This document shows, piece by piece, positions 35,063 through 45,026 of a stretch of 64,000 bases of DNA. Positions within the stretch are counted from its first letter, which is position 1; every line of letters starts with the position of its first letter. The notes under the pieces are model-generated. The model did not search any database. It worked only from the letters and a program-made list of their open reading frames with translations, and was not told the origin of the DNA. The stretch lies in NCBI RefSeq assembly GCF_009709575.1, contig NZ_WIXO01000001.1, positions 4,776,001 through 4,840,000 of the forward strand, in the 5' to 3' direction. A program made the translations under genes and the position numbers. The stretch is from Streptomyces taklimakanensis. GTDB taxonomy: Bacteria > Actinomycetota > Actinomycetes > Streptomycetales > Streptomycetaceae.

Positions 35063-35161
35063 CGAGCTGCGGTGACGGATACTTGTGCGTCCGGGGCCGG
35101 AACACATCCGCGCCCCGGACGCATGAGACAGGACAGTCGTCGGTGAGAGGGCGGATACCGC

Positions 35162-36190
35162 GTGGTCACGGCAGGAGGAACCCGTACGGGCGTGCGGAGG
35201 GGTGTGCGCAGGACGGGCGCGGTGCTGGTGGCGGCCCTCGTCCTCGTGCTGACCGCGTGCAGCAGCACGGGCGGCAAACGGGCCGAGGAGGAGCGCGAGC
35301 GCGCCGGTGGCCGGGCGGCCGTGGACACCCCGCGCTGGACGTTCGCGATGGTCACCCACTCCGGGGACGGCGACACCTACTGGGACATCGTCCAGAGCGG
35401 CGCCGAGCAGGCCGCGGTCAAGGACAACGTGGAGTTCCTCTACTCCCACGACGACGAGGCGGGCCGCCAGGCCCAGCTCGTCCAGACGGCCATCGACCAG
35501 AAGGTGGACGGCCTGATCGTCACCCTGGCCAAGCCCGAGGCCATGGAGGCGGCGGTGCGCAAGGCCGTGGAGGCCGGGATACCGGTGGTCACGATCAACT
35601 CCGGCCAGGACCACTCGACCGAGTTCGGCGCCCTCGCCCACATCGGCCAGGACGAGGCCGTCGCCGGTGAGGTTGTCGGCCGGGAGCTGGAGGCGCGCGG
35701 CCACTCCAAGGCCCTGTGCGTGCTCCACGAGCAGGGCAACGTCGGCCACGAGGAGCGCTGCGCGGGAGTGCGCGAGGGCTTCGGGGGCGAGGTCGAGAAC
35801 CTCTACGTGGACGGCACCAACATGCCCGGCGTGGAGTCCTCGATCGAGGCCAGGATCCAGTCCGACCCGGACGTCGACACCGTCGTCACCCTCGGCGCGC
35901 CCTTCGCCCCCACCGCCGCCAAGGCGGTGAGGCAGGCCGGCGGCGACGCCGAGGTCAACACCTTCGACCTCAACGCCCAGGTCGCCCGCGGTCTGAAGGA
36001 CGGCACCATCGGCTTCGCCGTCGACCAGCAGCCCTACCTCCAGGGCTACGAGGCCGTCGACCTGCTCTGGCTCCACCTGTACAACGGCAACATGCTCGGC
36101 GGCGGACAGCCGGTCCTCACCGGCCCACAGCTGGTCACCCAGGACGACGCCGCCGACCTGGAGAAGTACACCGACCGGGGGACCCGATGA
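35162..36190 (+). CDS. Sugar ABC transporter substrate-binding lipoprotein
   Basis: 342 residues from GTG 35162 (GTG 35192 is an alternative). Signal peptide with lipobox LVLTACSS. The mature part is a Peripla_BP_4 (RbsB-like) fold: FAMVTHSGDGDTYWDIVQSGAEQAA, AIDQKVDGLIVTLAKPEAMEAAVRKAVEAGIPVVTINSG, IGQDEAVAGEVVGRELEARG, and FAVDQQPYLQGYEAVDLLWL. It would deliver a sugar or sugar alcohol to the permease encoded next. Its stop overlaps the permease ATG. The ROK kinase at the end of the operon fits a hexose. Confidence 0.9.
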   Translation: MVTAGGTRTGVRRGVRRTGAVLVAALVLVLTACSSTGGKRAEEERERAGGRAAVDTPRWTFAMVTHSGDGDTYWDIVQSGAEQAAVKDNVEFLYSHDDEAGRQAQLVQTAIDQKVDGLIVTLAKPEAMEAAVRKAVEAGIPVVTINSGQDHSTEFGALAHIGQDEAVAGEVVGRELEARGHSKALCVLHEQGNVGHEERCAGVREGFGGEVENLYVDGTNMPGVESSIEARIQSDPDVDTVVTLGAPFAPTAAKAVRQAGGDAEVNTFDLNAQVARGLKDGTIGFAVDQQPYLQGYEAVDLLWLHLYNGNMLGGGQPVLTGPQLVTQDDAADLEKYTDRGTR

Positions 36191-37223
36191 GCGTCACCCC
36201 CGCGGCCCTGTCGAGGAACACCACCGTCCGCGGCCCGGTCACGCGGCGCCTGCTCACCCGTCCCGAGCTGGGCGCCGTGGTGGGGGCCCTGGCCGTGTTC
36301 GTCTTCTTCGCCGTGGCCGCCGAAAGCTTTCTGCGCGCCTCCAGCCTGGGCACCGTCCTGTACGCCTCCTCCACCATCGGCATCATGGCCGTCCCCGTGG
36401 CACTGCTGATGATCGGCGGCGAGTTCGACCTGTCGGCGGGCGTCATGGTCACCAGCTCCGCCCTGGCGTCCTCGATGTTCAGCTACCAGATGACGGCGAA
36501 CGTGTGGGTGGGCGTGGCGGTGTCGCTGCTGGTCACCCTCGCCATCGGTTTCTTCAACGGCTGGATGCTCACCCGCACCCGACTGCCGAGCTTCATCATC
36601 ACCCTGGGCACCTTCCTGATGCTCACCGGCCTCAACCTGGGCCTGACCAAGCTGATCAGCGAGACGGTCTCCACCAAGGCCATCGGCGACATGGAGGGCT
36701 TCCCCGCCGCGCGCGCGGTCTTCGCCTCCCACCTGACCGTGGGCGACGTACGGCTCCAGATCACCATCGTGTGGTGGCTGGTACTGATCGCCGTCGCCAC
36801 CTGGATCCTGCTGCGGACCAGGGCGGGCAACTGGATACACGCCGTGGGCGGCAACCCCGACGCCGCCCGCGCGGTGGGCGTCCCCGTGGACCGGGTCCGC
36901 ATCGGCCTCTACATGGGCGTGGCCCTGGGAGCCTGGATTTCCGGCCAGCACCTGCTGTTCAACTACGACGTCGTGCAGTCCGGCGAGGGCGTGGGCAACG
37001 AGCTGATCTACATCGCCGCCGCCGTCATCGGCGGCTGTCTGCTCACCGGTGGGCACGGCTCGGCGGCCGGTGCCGCCGTCGGCGCCCTGATCTTCGGCAT
37101 GACCAGCAAGGGCATCGTCTACGCCCAGTGGAACCCGGACTGGTTCAAGTTCTTCCTCGGGGCGATGCTGCTGCTCGCCACGTTGCTCAACGCATGGATC
37201 CGCAAGAGGGCGGAGGCTCCGTC

Positions 37224-37227
<4 letters not shown>
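36187..37227 (+). CDS. Sugar ABC transporter permease (RbsC-like)
   Basis: 346 residues, about ten membrane segments. BPD_transp_2 pattern: SSTIGIMAVPVALLMIGGEFDLSAGVMVTSSALA, RLPSFIITLGTFLMLTGLNLGLTKLIS, WIHAVGGNPDAARAVGVPVDRVRIGLYMGVALGAWISG, and YIAAAVIGGCLLTGGHGSAAGAAVGALIFGM. The GG.FDLS and GGNP.AA motifs are those of RbsC-type permeases. Coupled to both neighbours by 4-nt overlaps. Confidence 0.92.
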
Positions 37228-38117
<890 letters not shown>

Positions 38118-38132
38118 GGCACAATCGACCCG

Positions 38133-39278
38133 ATGAGTACCTACCGCGACCGGGCGCACCGGGGCACAGCCAGGGCGACGGTGCTCAGGACCGTCGCCAC
38201 CCGCGAACGGCGCTCGTACGTCTCCGCGCCACGGGTGCCCACGGTGGGCATCGACATCGGCGGTACGAAGGTGATGGCGGGCGTCGTCGACGCCGACGGC
38301 AACATCCTGGAGAAGGTCCGCGCCGAGACGCCCGACAAGTCCAAGAGCCCCAAGGTGGTCGAGGACACCATCGCCGAACTGGTCCTGGACCTCTCCGACC
38401 GCCACGACGTGCACGCCGTCGGCATCGGGGCGGCCGGCTGGGTGGACGCCGACCGCTCCCGGGTGCTGTTCGCCCCCCACCTGGCCTGGCGCGACGAGCC
38501 GCTGCGCGACGCCCTGACCACCCGTCTCGCCGTCCCCGTCATGGTCGACAACGACGCCAACACCGCCGCCTGGGGCGAGTGGCGCTTCGGTGCCGGCCGG
38601 GGCGAGGACCACCTGGTGATGATCACCCTGGGCACCGGCATCGGCGGCGCCATACTGGAGAACGGGCAGGTCAAACGCGGCAAGTACGGAGTCGCCGGGG
38701 AGTTCGGCCACATGCAGGTCGTTCCCGGCGGGCACCGCTGCCCCTGCGGCAACCGCGGCTGCTGGGAGCAGTACAGCTCCGGCAACGCCCTGGTCCGCGA
38801 GGCCCGCGAGCTGGCCGCCGCCGAGTCGCCCGTCGCCTACGGGATCATCGACCGGGTCGACGGCCGCGTACCCGACATCACCGGCCCGCTGATCACCGAG
38901 CTCGCCCGGGAGGGCGACGCGATGTGCACCGAGCTCCTCCAGGAGATCGGCCAGTGGCTCGGGGTCGGCATCGCCAATCTGGCCGCAGCCCTGGACCCCT
39001 CCTGCTTCGTCGTCGGCGGCGGGGTCAGCGCCGCCGACGAACTCCTCATCGGACCGGCCCGGGACGCCTTCCGCCGCCACCTCACCGGCCGCGGCTACCG
39101 TCCCGAGGCCCGTATCGTCCGCGCCCAGCTCGGCCCGGAGGCCGGCATGGTCGGCGCCGCCGACCTCGCCCGGCTGGTCGCCCGCCGCTTCCGCCGCGCC
39201 AACCGGCGCCGCGTGGAACGCTACGAGCGCGCCGGTGTCAGCCTGCTGCCGCCGCGCGGCTGGGGGGTCGGGCGGTGA
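38133..39278 (+). CDS. ROK-family glucokinase
   Basis: 381 residues. The first ~37 are a basic extension; then the phosphate-binding loop VGIDIGGTKVMAGVVD, the DNDANTAAWGEWRFGAG segment, catalytic-type motif GTGIGGAIL, and the ROK zinc-binding cluster HRCPCGNRGCWEQ. VGGGVSAADEL completes the adenosine site. No DNA-binding domain, so it is a kinase and not a ROK repressor. It follows the sugar importer by 15 nt and so probably phosphorylates the sugar it brings in. GTG of the next gene overlaps its stop. Confidence 0.92.
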   Translation: MSTYRDRAHRGTARATVLRTVATRERRSYVSAPRVPTVGIDIGGTKVMAGVVDADGNILEKVRAETPDKSKSPKVVEDTIAELVLDLSDRHDVHAVGIGAAGWVDADRSRVLFAPHLAWRDEPLRDALTTRLAVPVMVDNDANTAAWGEWRFGAGRGEDHLVMITLGTGIGGAILENGQVKRGKYGVAGEFGHMQVVPGGHRCPCGNRGCWEQYSSGNALVREARELAAAESPVAYGIIDRVDGRVPDITGPLITELAREGDAMCTELLQEIGQWLGVGIANLAAALDPSCFVVGGGVSAADELLIGPARDAFRRHLTGRGYRPEARIVRAQLGPEAGMVGAADLARLVARRFRRANRRRVERYERAGVSLLPPRGWGVGR

Positions 39279-39835
39279 CCTCCACACCTCTCCTCCCGCC
39301 GTGGCCCGACCGCCCGCCGCACCGCCCCAAGCACCGTTGGCTGGCCGCGATCGTGGTGGTGCTGCTGATCGCCGTCCCGGCGGGTTACCTGGTGCTCTCC
39401 GCCCACCAGAGCCGCGACAGCGGCCGGGACAAGCAGCGGGCCGCCGCCGCCACCGGACTGGTGTGGCAGTGGCCCAGCAAGCTGGAGCGCCGGATCTACG
39501 AGGTGCCCGTTCCCAGCGGGTCGAGCCACGTCGCGCACTACGAGTCCAACAGTTGGGGGCGCAGCTCGTTCTACGTGCAGTTCCGCACCTCGTCGCGGGG
39601 ACTGGAGACCTTCCTGGAGCAGGCCGGCGGCGATCCGGACGGACTGCGCGAGGGCGGCGCCGGGGTCACCGACCCGCAGGCCGACGCGGTCGGCTGGGAC
39701 TTCGACCTCCCCGGCCGCCGCTACGCGGGCGCCCGGATCGAGCGCCCCGGCGACCGACCGGACCTGACCGTCACCGTGGACGTCACCAGCCGGGAGAGCC
39801 CACGCGTCCACGTGGTCTCCACGGTCGACTTCTGA
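39275..39835 (+). CDS. Membrane-anchored hypothetical protein (186 aa)
   Basis: GTG start overlaps the ROK stop. After a Pro/His-rich cytoplasmic stretch comes one membrane helix (WLAAIVVVLLIAVPAGYLVLSA, about 22-43), then an extracellular domain rich in strands (RRIYEVPVPSGSSHVAHYESNSWGRSSFYVQFRTSSRGLETFLEQAGG). I do not recognise the family. It ends the sugar-uptake operon before a strong terminator; a role in surface sensing or in the transporter is possible but unproven. Confidence 0.7.
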   Translation: MTSTPLLPPWPDRPPHRPKHRWLAAIVVVLLIAVPAGYLVLSAHQSRDSGRDKQRAAAATGLVWQWPSKLERRIYEVPVPSGSSHVAHYESNSWGRSSFYVQFRTSSRGLETFLEQAGGDPDGLREGGAGVTDPQADAVGWDFDLPGRRYAGARIERPGDRPDLTVTVDVTSRESPRVHVVSTVDF

Positions 39836-39839
39836 ATCC

Positions 39840-39881
39840 ACCGGGCCGGGCGCCGCGACGACGCGCGGCGCCCGGCCCGGT
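39840..39881 (+). terminator. Strong hairpin ending the sugar operon
   Basis: Perfect 18-bp stem, arms 39840-39857 and 39864-39881, 6-nt loop, 5 nt after the stop. Confidence 0.8.
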
Positions 39882-40075
39882 CGGTTCCGGTCGCCGTGGC
39901 GCGGCGCGCTGCGCGGGAATCGTCCCGCCGCTGTCCCCCCGTCCCCCGATGTCCCGGCGACGGTCCCGCCGGCCCAGGTCGGAGGCGTGGGAATCCCAGG
40001 GACGCCCGGTGCCTTCCGGGGGCGATCCGGCGGGCCGTACGGTCCTGGTCCGGAAACCACGCCCCGAGGAGGGAA

Positions 40076-40426
40076 ATGCGTAAACGCGTGTCATCCGCCA
40101 CGGCGACCGGGCTCCGTCGGGGGCGGGGAACGGAGCCCGCGCCACGGATCGGCGCGGGCACGGCCGGGGCTCTCGTCACGCTGGCTGCCGCCTTCGCGAT
40201 CGGTGCGGGCGGCCTGGCGACCGCGGGCGCCGCGCCGCCCGAGAAGCCGGCGGCGGGCTCCGGGACCGTCGCCTCGCTCGCCGTGGTCAACCTCGGCCTG
40301 ACCACCACGGAGGCCAAGCGGCTCCAGGGATGGCTGAAGGAACACCACGGCTACACCGGCGCCATCGACGGTATCGCCGGTCCGGAGACCCGGAGAGCGT
40401 TCGGGAATTTCCCCTACTACCTCTGA
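40076..40426 (+). CDS. Secreted small protein with one peptidoglycan-binding-like repeat
   Basis: 116 residues. ATG 40076 has GAGGAGG directly upstream. Basic N-terminus then hydrophobic segment (AGALVTLAAAFAIGAGGLATAGAA) fit a Sec signal. The mature part has VNLGLTTTEAKRLQGWLKEHHGYTGAIDGIAGPETRRAF, a single PG_binding_1-type unit (W.. .GYTGxIDGxxGP.T). Paralogue of the next gene, with a stretch of about 44 nt identical between them. Probably extracellular, binding cell wall or the surface. Confidence 0.75.
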   Translation: MRKRVSSATATGLRRGRGTEPAPRIGAGTAGALVTLAAAFAIGAGGLATAGAAPPEKPAAGSGTVASLAVVNLGLTTTEAKRLQGWLKEHHGYTGAIDGIAGPETRRAFGNFPYYL

Positions 40427-40540
40427 CGGGACTGTTCATCCGGCTGCGCGCGACCAATCCGGTGCACCGAACACGGCAATCGCCGGTGACGGGATCCGCC
40501 GCGAGCCGTTCCGATTCTCCGCAGACAGAAATGGATCGAA

Positions 40541-40990
40541 ATGCTTCCCAGGATTTCCGCGAGAACACTCGCCGCCCTCACCGCGGTCGTCGGCGTCACC
40601 GTCGGCGGCCTGGCGAGCGCGGGCGCAGCAACGGCCGCACCGGCCGGGAAACCCGCTGTGACCGGAGGGTCGGTCGCCCCGCTCGCCGTGGTCAACCTCG
40701 GCCTGACCACCACGGAGGCCAAGAAGGTCCAGCGTTGGCTGACGCTGCACTGGGGCTACAGCGGGGCGATCGACGGCCAGTTGGGCACCAACAGCTGGAA
40801 GGCGATGCAGCGCTGGCTGAAGGCCCAGTGGGGCTACACCGGCGCGATCGACGGCGTCGTCGGCGGCGGCACGGTCACGGCTCTGCAGTGGATGCTCAAG
40901 GCGAACTACGGCTATTCCGGCAGGGTCGACGGAATAGCCGGAGTGGGCACCCAGGCGGCGTTCAAGCGGTTCGCTAACGCCCGTTCCTGA
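40541..40990 (+). CDS. Secreted protein with three peptidoglycan-binding-like repeats
   Basis: 149 residues. Signal peptide (LAALTAVVGVTVGGLASAGAATAAPA) then VNLGLTTTEAKKVQRWLTLHWGYSGAIDGQLGTNSWKAMQRWLKAQWGYTGAIDGVVGGGTVTALQWMLKANYGYSGRVDGIAGVGTQAAF: three PG_binding_1-like units of about 38 residues. No catalytic domain. Tandem duplicate of the preceding gene with added repeats. It may be a cell-wall or surface-structure protein. Confidence 0.78.
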   Translation: MLPRISARTLAALTAVVGVTVGGLASAGAATAAPAGKPAVTGGSVAPLAVVNLGLTTTEAKKVQRWLTLHWGYSGAIDGQLGTNSWKAMQRWLKAQWGYTGAIDGVVGGGTVTALQWMLKANYGYSGRVDGIAGVGTQAAFKRFANARS

Positions 40991-41217
40991 CGGACGGCGG
41001 CCGAGCGGCGGGCCCTCCCGAGCCCTGCCGCACGGCCTCGGGCGCCCCGCGGCCGTGCGTCGATCCCCGACGGTCGATGCCCGTCGGAGTCCGCCGCCCG
41101 ACGACGGGTCTCCCCCGGTGAGCCGCGGGGAGACCCTCGTCGGGCCCGGGGCCGGGGCACGGTCGTCCCGGGCGCGCGACCGGGCGTGCCCCGCGCCCCA
41201 CACAGCACAATGGCCTC

Positions 41218-41886
41218 ATGGAACTCACCAAGAAGGGCCACGCCTGCGTCCGCCTGCACCGCGACGGCCGCACCCTCGTCATCGATCCCGGTGCCTTCAG
41301 CGAGGAGGACGCCGCGGTCGGCGCCGACGCGATCCTGGTCACCCACGAGCACCCCGACCACTTCGACGAGGGCCGACTGCGCGCGGCGCTGGAGGCCGAC
41401 CCCGCCACCGAGGTCTGGACCCTGCGCAGTGTCGCCGAGCGGCTCACCGCGGCCTTTCCCGGACGCGTCCACACCGTCGGCGAGGGGGACGCCTTCACCG
41501 CCGCCGGGTTCGAGGTGGAGGTCCACGGACAGTTGCACGCCGTGATCCACCCCGACATCCCGCGCATCACCAACGTCGGCTACGCCGTCGGGCACGACGG
41601 CGGCACGGTCTTCCACCCCGGTGACGCGTTGACCGTCCCCGACCGGCCCGTCGACACCCTGCTGCTGCCCGTGCACGCCCCCTGGAGCAAGGTCGCCGAG
41701 GTCGTCGACTACCTCCGCGAGGTACGGCCGCGGGTGGCCTACGACGTCCACGACGGACTGCTGTCGGACCTCGCGCACCCCGTCTACGGTCGGCTGCTCG
41801 GCCCGGACGGCCCCGGGGTCGGCGGTGCCGAGCACGTGCGGCTGGAACCCGGGCAGCGCGTCGCCCTGCCGACGGCCCGGCCCTGA
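41218..41886 (+). CDS. MBL-fold metal-dependent hydrolase, UlaG-like
   Basis: 222 residues. Metallo-beta-lactamase fold with the metal motif THEHPDHFDEG (about 42-52), later His ligands in HAVIHP and FHPGDALTVP. Similar to UlaG-type predicted hydrolases acting on lactone- or phosphodiester-like bonds. No partner gene gives away the substrate. Monocistronic; upstream 227 bp hold no clear regulatory repeat. Confidence 0.85.
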   Translation: MELTKKGHACVRLHRDGRTLVIDPGAFSEEDAAVGADAILVTHEHPDHFDEGRLRAALEADPATEVWTLRSVAERLTAAFPGRVHTVGEGDAFTAAGFEVEVHGQLHAVIHPDIPRITNVGYAVGHDGGTVFHPGDALTVPDRPVDTLLLPVHAPWSKVAEVVDYLREVRPRVAYDVHDGLLSDLAHPVYGRLLGPDGPGVGGAEHVRLEPGQRVALPTARP

Positions 41887-41903
41887 CGGACTCGGCCCGT
41901 CAC

Positions 41904-41947
41904 GGCGGTCGGACGGCGGTCGGACGGCGGTCGGACGGCGGTCGGAG
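41904..41947. repeat. Four tandem 11-nt repeats
   Basis: Units of GGCGGTCGGAC (last with one change) between the UlaG-like gene and xthA. Confidence 0.85.
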
Positions 41948-42012
41948 GAGCCGGCCGGAGGGAGCGGACCGTCGTCCCCCGACCGTCGGTGCCGGGCGGT
42001 AGATTCGCTGCC

Positions 42013-42804
42013 ATGCGTATCGCCACCTGGAACGTCAACTCGATCACCTCCCGGCTGCAGCGCCTGCTGGCCTGGCTGGAGAGCACCGGCACCGACGTGC
42101 TGTGCCTACAGGAGCTGAAGTGCGCGGCGGAGGCGTTCCCGACCGAGCCGCTGCGCGAGCTGGGCTACGAGGCGGCCGTCAACGCCGGCGGCCGGTGGAA
42201 CGGGGTGGCGATCCTCTCCCGGGTCGGTCTGGAGGACCCGGTGGTCGGTCTGCCCGGCGGCCCGGAGTACGAGGGCGTCACCGAGCCCCGCGCGGTGGGC
42301 GCCACCTGCGGCGGGGTCCGCCTGTGGTCGGTGTACGTCCCCAACGGGCGCGAGGTGGACCACCCGCACTTCGCGTACAAGCTCCGGTGGTTCGCCGCGC
42401 TCAGGGAACTGGTGGTGCGGGAGTCGGGGGAGCGACCCTTCGCCGTCCTGGGCGACTACAACGTCGCGCCCACCGACGAGGACGTGTTCGACCCGGCCGC
42501 CTTCGAGGGCGCCACGCACGTCACCCCGGCCGAGCGCCGGGCGCTGGCCGAACTGCGGGACGCGGGCCTGGCCGACGTCGTACCGCGCCCGCTGAAGTAC
42601 GACCGTCCCTACACCTACTGGGACTACCGCCAACTCGCCTTCCCCAAGAACCGGGGCATGCGCATCGACCTGGTCTACGGCAACCCGGCCTTCGAGGCGA
42701 CGGTGAGGGACGCCTACGTCGACCGCGAGGAGCGCAAGGGCAAGGGCGCCTCCGACCACGCCCCGGTCGTCGTGGACCTCGACCTCCGACACGGAACCGC
42801 GTGA
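42013..42804 (+). CDS. xthA: Exodeoxyribonuclease III
   Basis: 263 residues. EEP-family motifs: ATWNVNSI, LCLQELKC, the internal GDYNVAPTDEDVFDP with catalytic Asp, and SDHAPVVVDL at the C-terminus. Length is normal. It is a DNA repair AP endonuclease/3'-exonuclease. ATG 42013 begins the conserved core; a Met eight codons upstream is not supported. Confidence 0.93.
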   Translation: MRIATWNVNSITSRLQRLLAWLESTGTDVLCLQELKCAAEAFPTEPLRELGYEAAVNAGGRWNGVAILSRVGLEDPVVGLPGGPEYEGVTEPRAVGATCGGVRLWSVYVPNGREVDHPHFAYKLRWFAALRELVVRESGERPFAVLGDYNVAPTDEDVFDPAAFEGATHVTPAERRALAELRDAGLADVVPRPLKYDRPYTYWDYRQLAFPKNRGMRIDLVYGNPAFEATVRDAYVDREERKGKGASDHAPVVVDLDLRHGTA

Positions 42805-42855
42805 CCTCCGCGCGCCTGTGGTGTTCGTCCCGCCCGTGATGTCACGCTGAGGGGT

Positions 42856-43299
42856 ATGAACATCCCCTTCCTGGACAACTGGCGCAAGCGGCACGGCATG
42901 TCCCGCGGGGTTGCGGTGATGGAGCACGGCTCCTCGGACGCCGAGGGGGTGGCGCAGTTGCTCTCCGAGTGCGAGCTGCTGCGCGGGCAGGCGCGCTCGG
43001 CGGGGATCGAACTGGAGGACACCCCCGAGTCCCTGACCGCCCTCGACCAGTTGATGCCGCTCTGGCGCGACGGCGATCCCGACGTGCTCGCCCGGCTGGG
43101 CAACGACGCGGGCCTGTACCTGGGCACGGTCGTCGTCCGCACCGTCCCCGGTGCCCGCTGGCAGGTGTGGCCGAACGGCCGTCCGGTGGTGCGGCTCGCC
43201 TCCGGCCGGGAGATCGACGTGGTGACCGCCGGACGCGACTGGGCGTTCGACGGCGCCCCCGAGCTGTCGCAGACGTACGCGGAGGCCTCCGAGGCGTGA
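42856..43299 (+). CDS. DUF6278-family protein
   Basis: 147 residues. Compact alpha/beta protein: MNIPFLDNWRKRHG, helical middle (ESLTALDQLMPLWRDGDPDVLARLGNDAGLYLGTVVVRTVPGARWQVWPNGRPVVRLASGREIDVVTAGRDW). I know this as a conserved actinobacterial family without function (DUF6278). Starts 52 nt after xthA and may be transcribed with it. Confidence 0.75.
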   Translation: MNIPFLDNWRKRHGMSRGVAVMEHGSSDAEGVAQLLSECELLRGQARSAGIELEDTPESLTALDQLMPLWRDGDPDVLARLGNDAGLYLGTVVVRTVPGARWQVWPNGRPVVRLASGREIDVVTAGRDWAFDGAPELSQTYAEASEA

Positions 43300-43385
43300 G
43301 GCCGTGCGCGGCCCCGCTCCCGCCGTGCTCCCCGCTCCCGGCGGGACGGCGGGGACCGGCGGGCGGGGCGGACGGACGTCGGACG

Positions 43386-44138
43386 TCAGCCGGGGAAGGG
43401 GATGCGGTACTCCAGCCGCCAGCGGTCCGCCCGTATCACGATGTCCGAGGTCTCCACGGCCCGGCCGTCCGCCGTGTGGTGCGTGCGCTCGATGACCGTC
43501 ACGCACTGCCCCGGGGAGCAGCCCAGGGTCTCCGACTCCAGCGAGGTCGCCGGGCGTGAGCCGACCAGCTCGGTCGCCCCCGTCACCCGCACCCCGATGG
43601 CCGCGAACCGTTCGCGCACCCCGCGCCGGGCGTACGGGCCGCGCTCGGGGAAGACGACGTCGGTTCCCTCGGTGAGCGCCAACGGTTCCCAGCTGGTGGC
43701 GAGCTGGAGCGGGCGGCGGCCGGCCAGGTACTCGTACTGCGTGCACATCACGCGGTCACCGGTGGATATCCCCAGCCGCTCGGCGACACGCGGCGGGGCC
43801 GCCGCGGTGGTGGAGGTGGCCTCCCACAGCAGCGGCGTCGACGACCCGCCGGTGCTGATCCGGGCCGCGAACGGGGAGTCCACCGTCTCCCCGGTGCGCA
43901 GCAGGCTCCCGATGGGGCTGCGGTCGGTGACGAACACCCCGCGCCCGAACTGGCCCTCCGCGTATCCGGCGGCCTTCAGGACGCGTACCGCCCGGTCCAC
44001 GGTCTGGTCGCTGGCGGCGTAGGTGCGCTTCAGCTCCGAGCGCGACGGTATCCGGGTGCCCACGGCCAGGAGTCCTTCGTCGATCTGCTGCCGCAGGTCG
44101 TCGGCGATCCGTTGGTAGACCGGTCTGCTGTCGCCCAT
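43386..44138 (-). CDS. GntR-family regulator with UTRA ligand domain
   Basis: 250 residues. N-terminal GntR winged helix (QRIADDLRQQIDEGLLAVGTRIPSRSELKRTYAASDQTVDRAVRVLKAAGYAEGQFGRGVFV) and a C-terminal UTRA domain (VMCTQYEYLAGRRPLQLATSWEP... CVTVIERTHHTADGRAVETSDIVIRADRWRLEY). This HutC-type structure binds small molecules such as sugars or amino sugars. Direct repeats just upstream look like its own operator. No obvious target operon adjoins it; the KorSA/TraR type of plasmid regulators shares this layout. Confidence 0.88.
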   Translation of the reverse strand: MGDSRPVYQRIADDLRQQIDEGLLAVGTRIPSRSELKRTYAASDQTVDRAVRVLKAAGYAEGQFGRGVFVTDRSPIGSLLRTGETVDSPFAARISTGGSSTPLLWEATSTTAAAPPRVAERLGISTGDRVMCTQYEYLAGRRPLQLATSWEPLALTEGTDVVFPERGPYARRGVRERFAAIGVRVTGATELVGSRPATSLESETLGCSPGQCVTVIERTHHTADGRAVETSDIVIRADRWRLEYRIPFPG

Positions 44139-44192
44139 GCGGGACTCCTCTCCGTGCTGCCGCCTGCACCGGGGTACGGGGAGTGGTCTGTC

Positions 44193-44213
44193 GTACCTAG
44201 GCCGGTACCTGGG
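44193..44213 (-). promoter_or_regulatory. Repeated operator half-sites upstream of the GntR gene
   Basis: GTACCTAGG (44193-44201) and GTACCTGGG (44205-44213), 12 nt apart, with the inverted element GTACC-N6-GGTAC inside. On the minus strand a TTGACC lies immediately upstream as a possible -35. Confidence 0.55.
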
Positions 44214-44328
44214 TCAACAGGGTAGAAGGAAGCCTTCCGATGTGGGGGACACCGCCGGCGACGACACCGCCAACACCGTGGGGACGACCGTGGCCGATCC
44301 GGTGAAGTCGCCCGACCGTACCGTGATG

Positions 44329-44919
44329 TCACCGGCGGGGGGCGCCGGCGGGGCCGGGAGCCTCCGCCTCCGCTCCGGCTCGCCCCCCGGTTTCCCCGGC
44401 CCCGCGCCGTGGACGGCCGTCCGTCGCGGACGTGGGGGAGGGCGGCGCGTGCTCCACCGAGCCGCCCTCCATCCGGTGGCGCTCGCCTCCGGTGACGAAG
44501 GCGGCCTGGTCCGGGCCCGCGCCGGGGGAGGTGTCCACCCGCGCCCCCGGCGACGGGGAACGGTGGTGGGCCGCCGTGCGCGGGTCCGAGACCGGTCCCC
44601 CGACGCGGGACTCCGTCCGCTCGCCGAAGCCCCGGCGGGCCGACTCGGGGGAGGCCACCTGCGCGTGCGCACCGCGGTCCTCGGTCAGGGCGGAGGGTTC
44701 CGACAGCGCGAAGACGTCGTCGCGGGAGGCGGCCCCCTCGTCCGTGCCGGCCCGGTGGCCGACCACCAGCGGACACTCGGAGCGGTCCGGCAGTCCGAGG
44801 AACCGCTGTTCGCGACGGTGCGCGCGGCGCCACGGGTACGTCCGGCCGAACCAGCCGAGTGACGTGGTGAGTCCGGCCGCCGACACGCCCGGCACGGTCT
44901 CGCGCAGGTCGTCGTCCAT
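44329..44919 (-). CDS. Hypothetical protein (196 aa)
   Basis: I do not recognise it. Third codon positions are almost all G/C in this frame from ATG 44919, which supports coding. The first half is ordered (LRETVPGVSAAGLTTSLGWFGRTYPWRRAHRREQRFLGLPDRSECPLVVGHRAG), including two Trp-aromatic clusters; the second half is Pro/Ser/Gly/Arg-rich and likely disordered. No signal peptide or membrane segment. It follows the sirtuin gene on the same strand by about 107 nt and could share its transcript. Confidence 0.5.
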   Translation of the reverse strand: MDDDLRETVPGVSAAGLTTSLGWFGRTYPWRRAHRREQRFLGLPDRSECPLVVGHRAGTDEGAASRDDVFALSEPSALTEDRGAHAQVASPESARRGFGERTESRVGGPVSDPRTAAHHRSPSPGARVDTSPGAGPDQAAFVTGGERHRMEGGSVEHAPPSPTSATDGRPRRGAGETGGRAGAEAEAPGPAGAPRR

Positions 44920-45026
44920 GGGCCGGAAGCGTAGCGCCGGCGGCGCACCCGCGTTCGGGAGGCGGCGGGGGCACCGCCGAGCGGTGACGTGACGCCCACG
45001 CCGAGGCACCGGTTCGGTCCGCCGGG

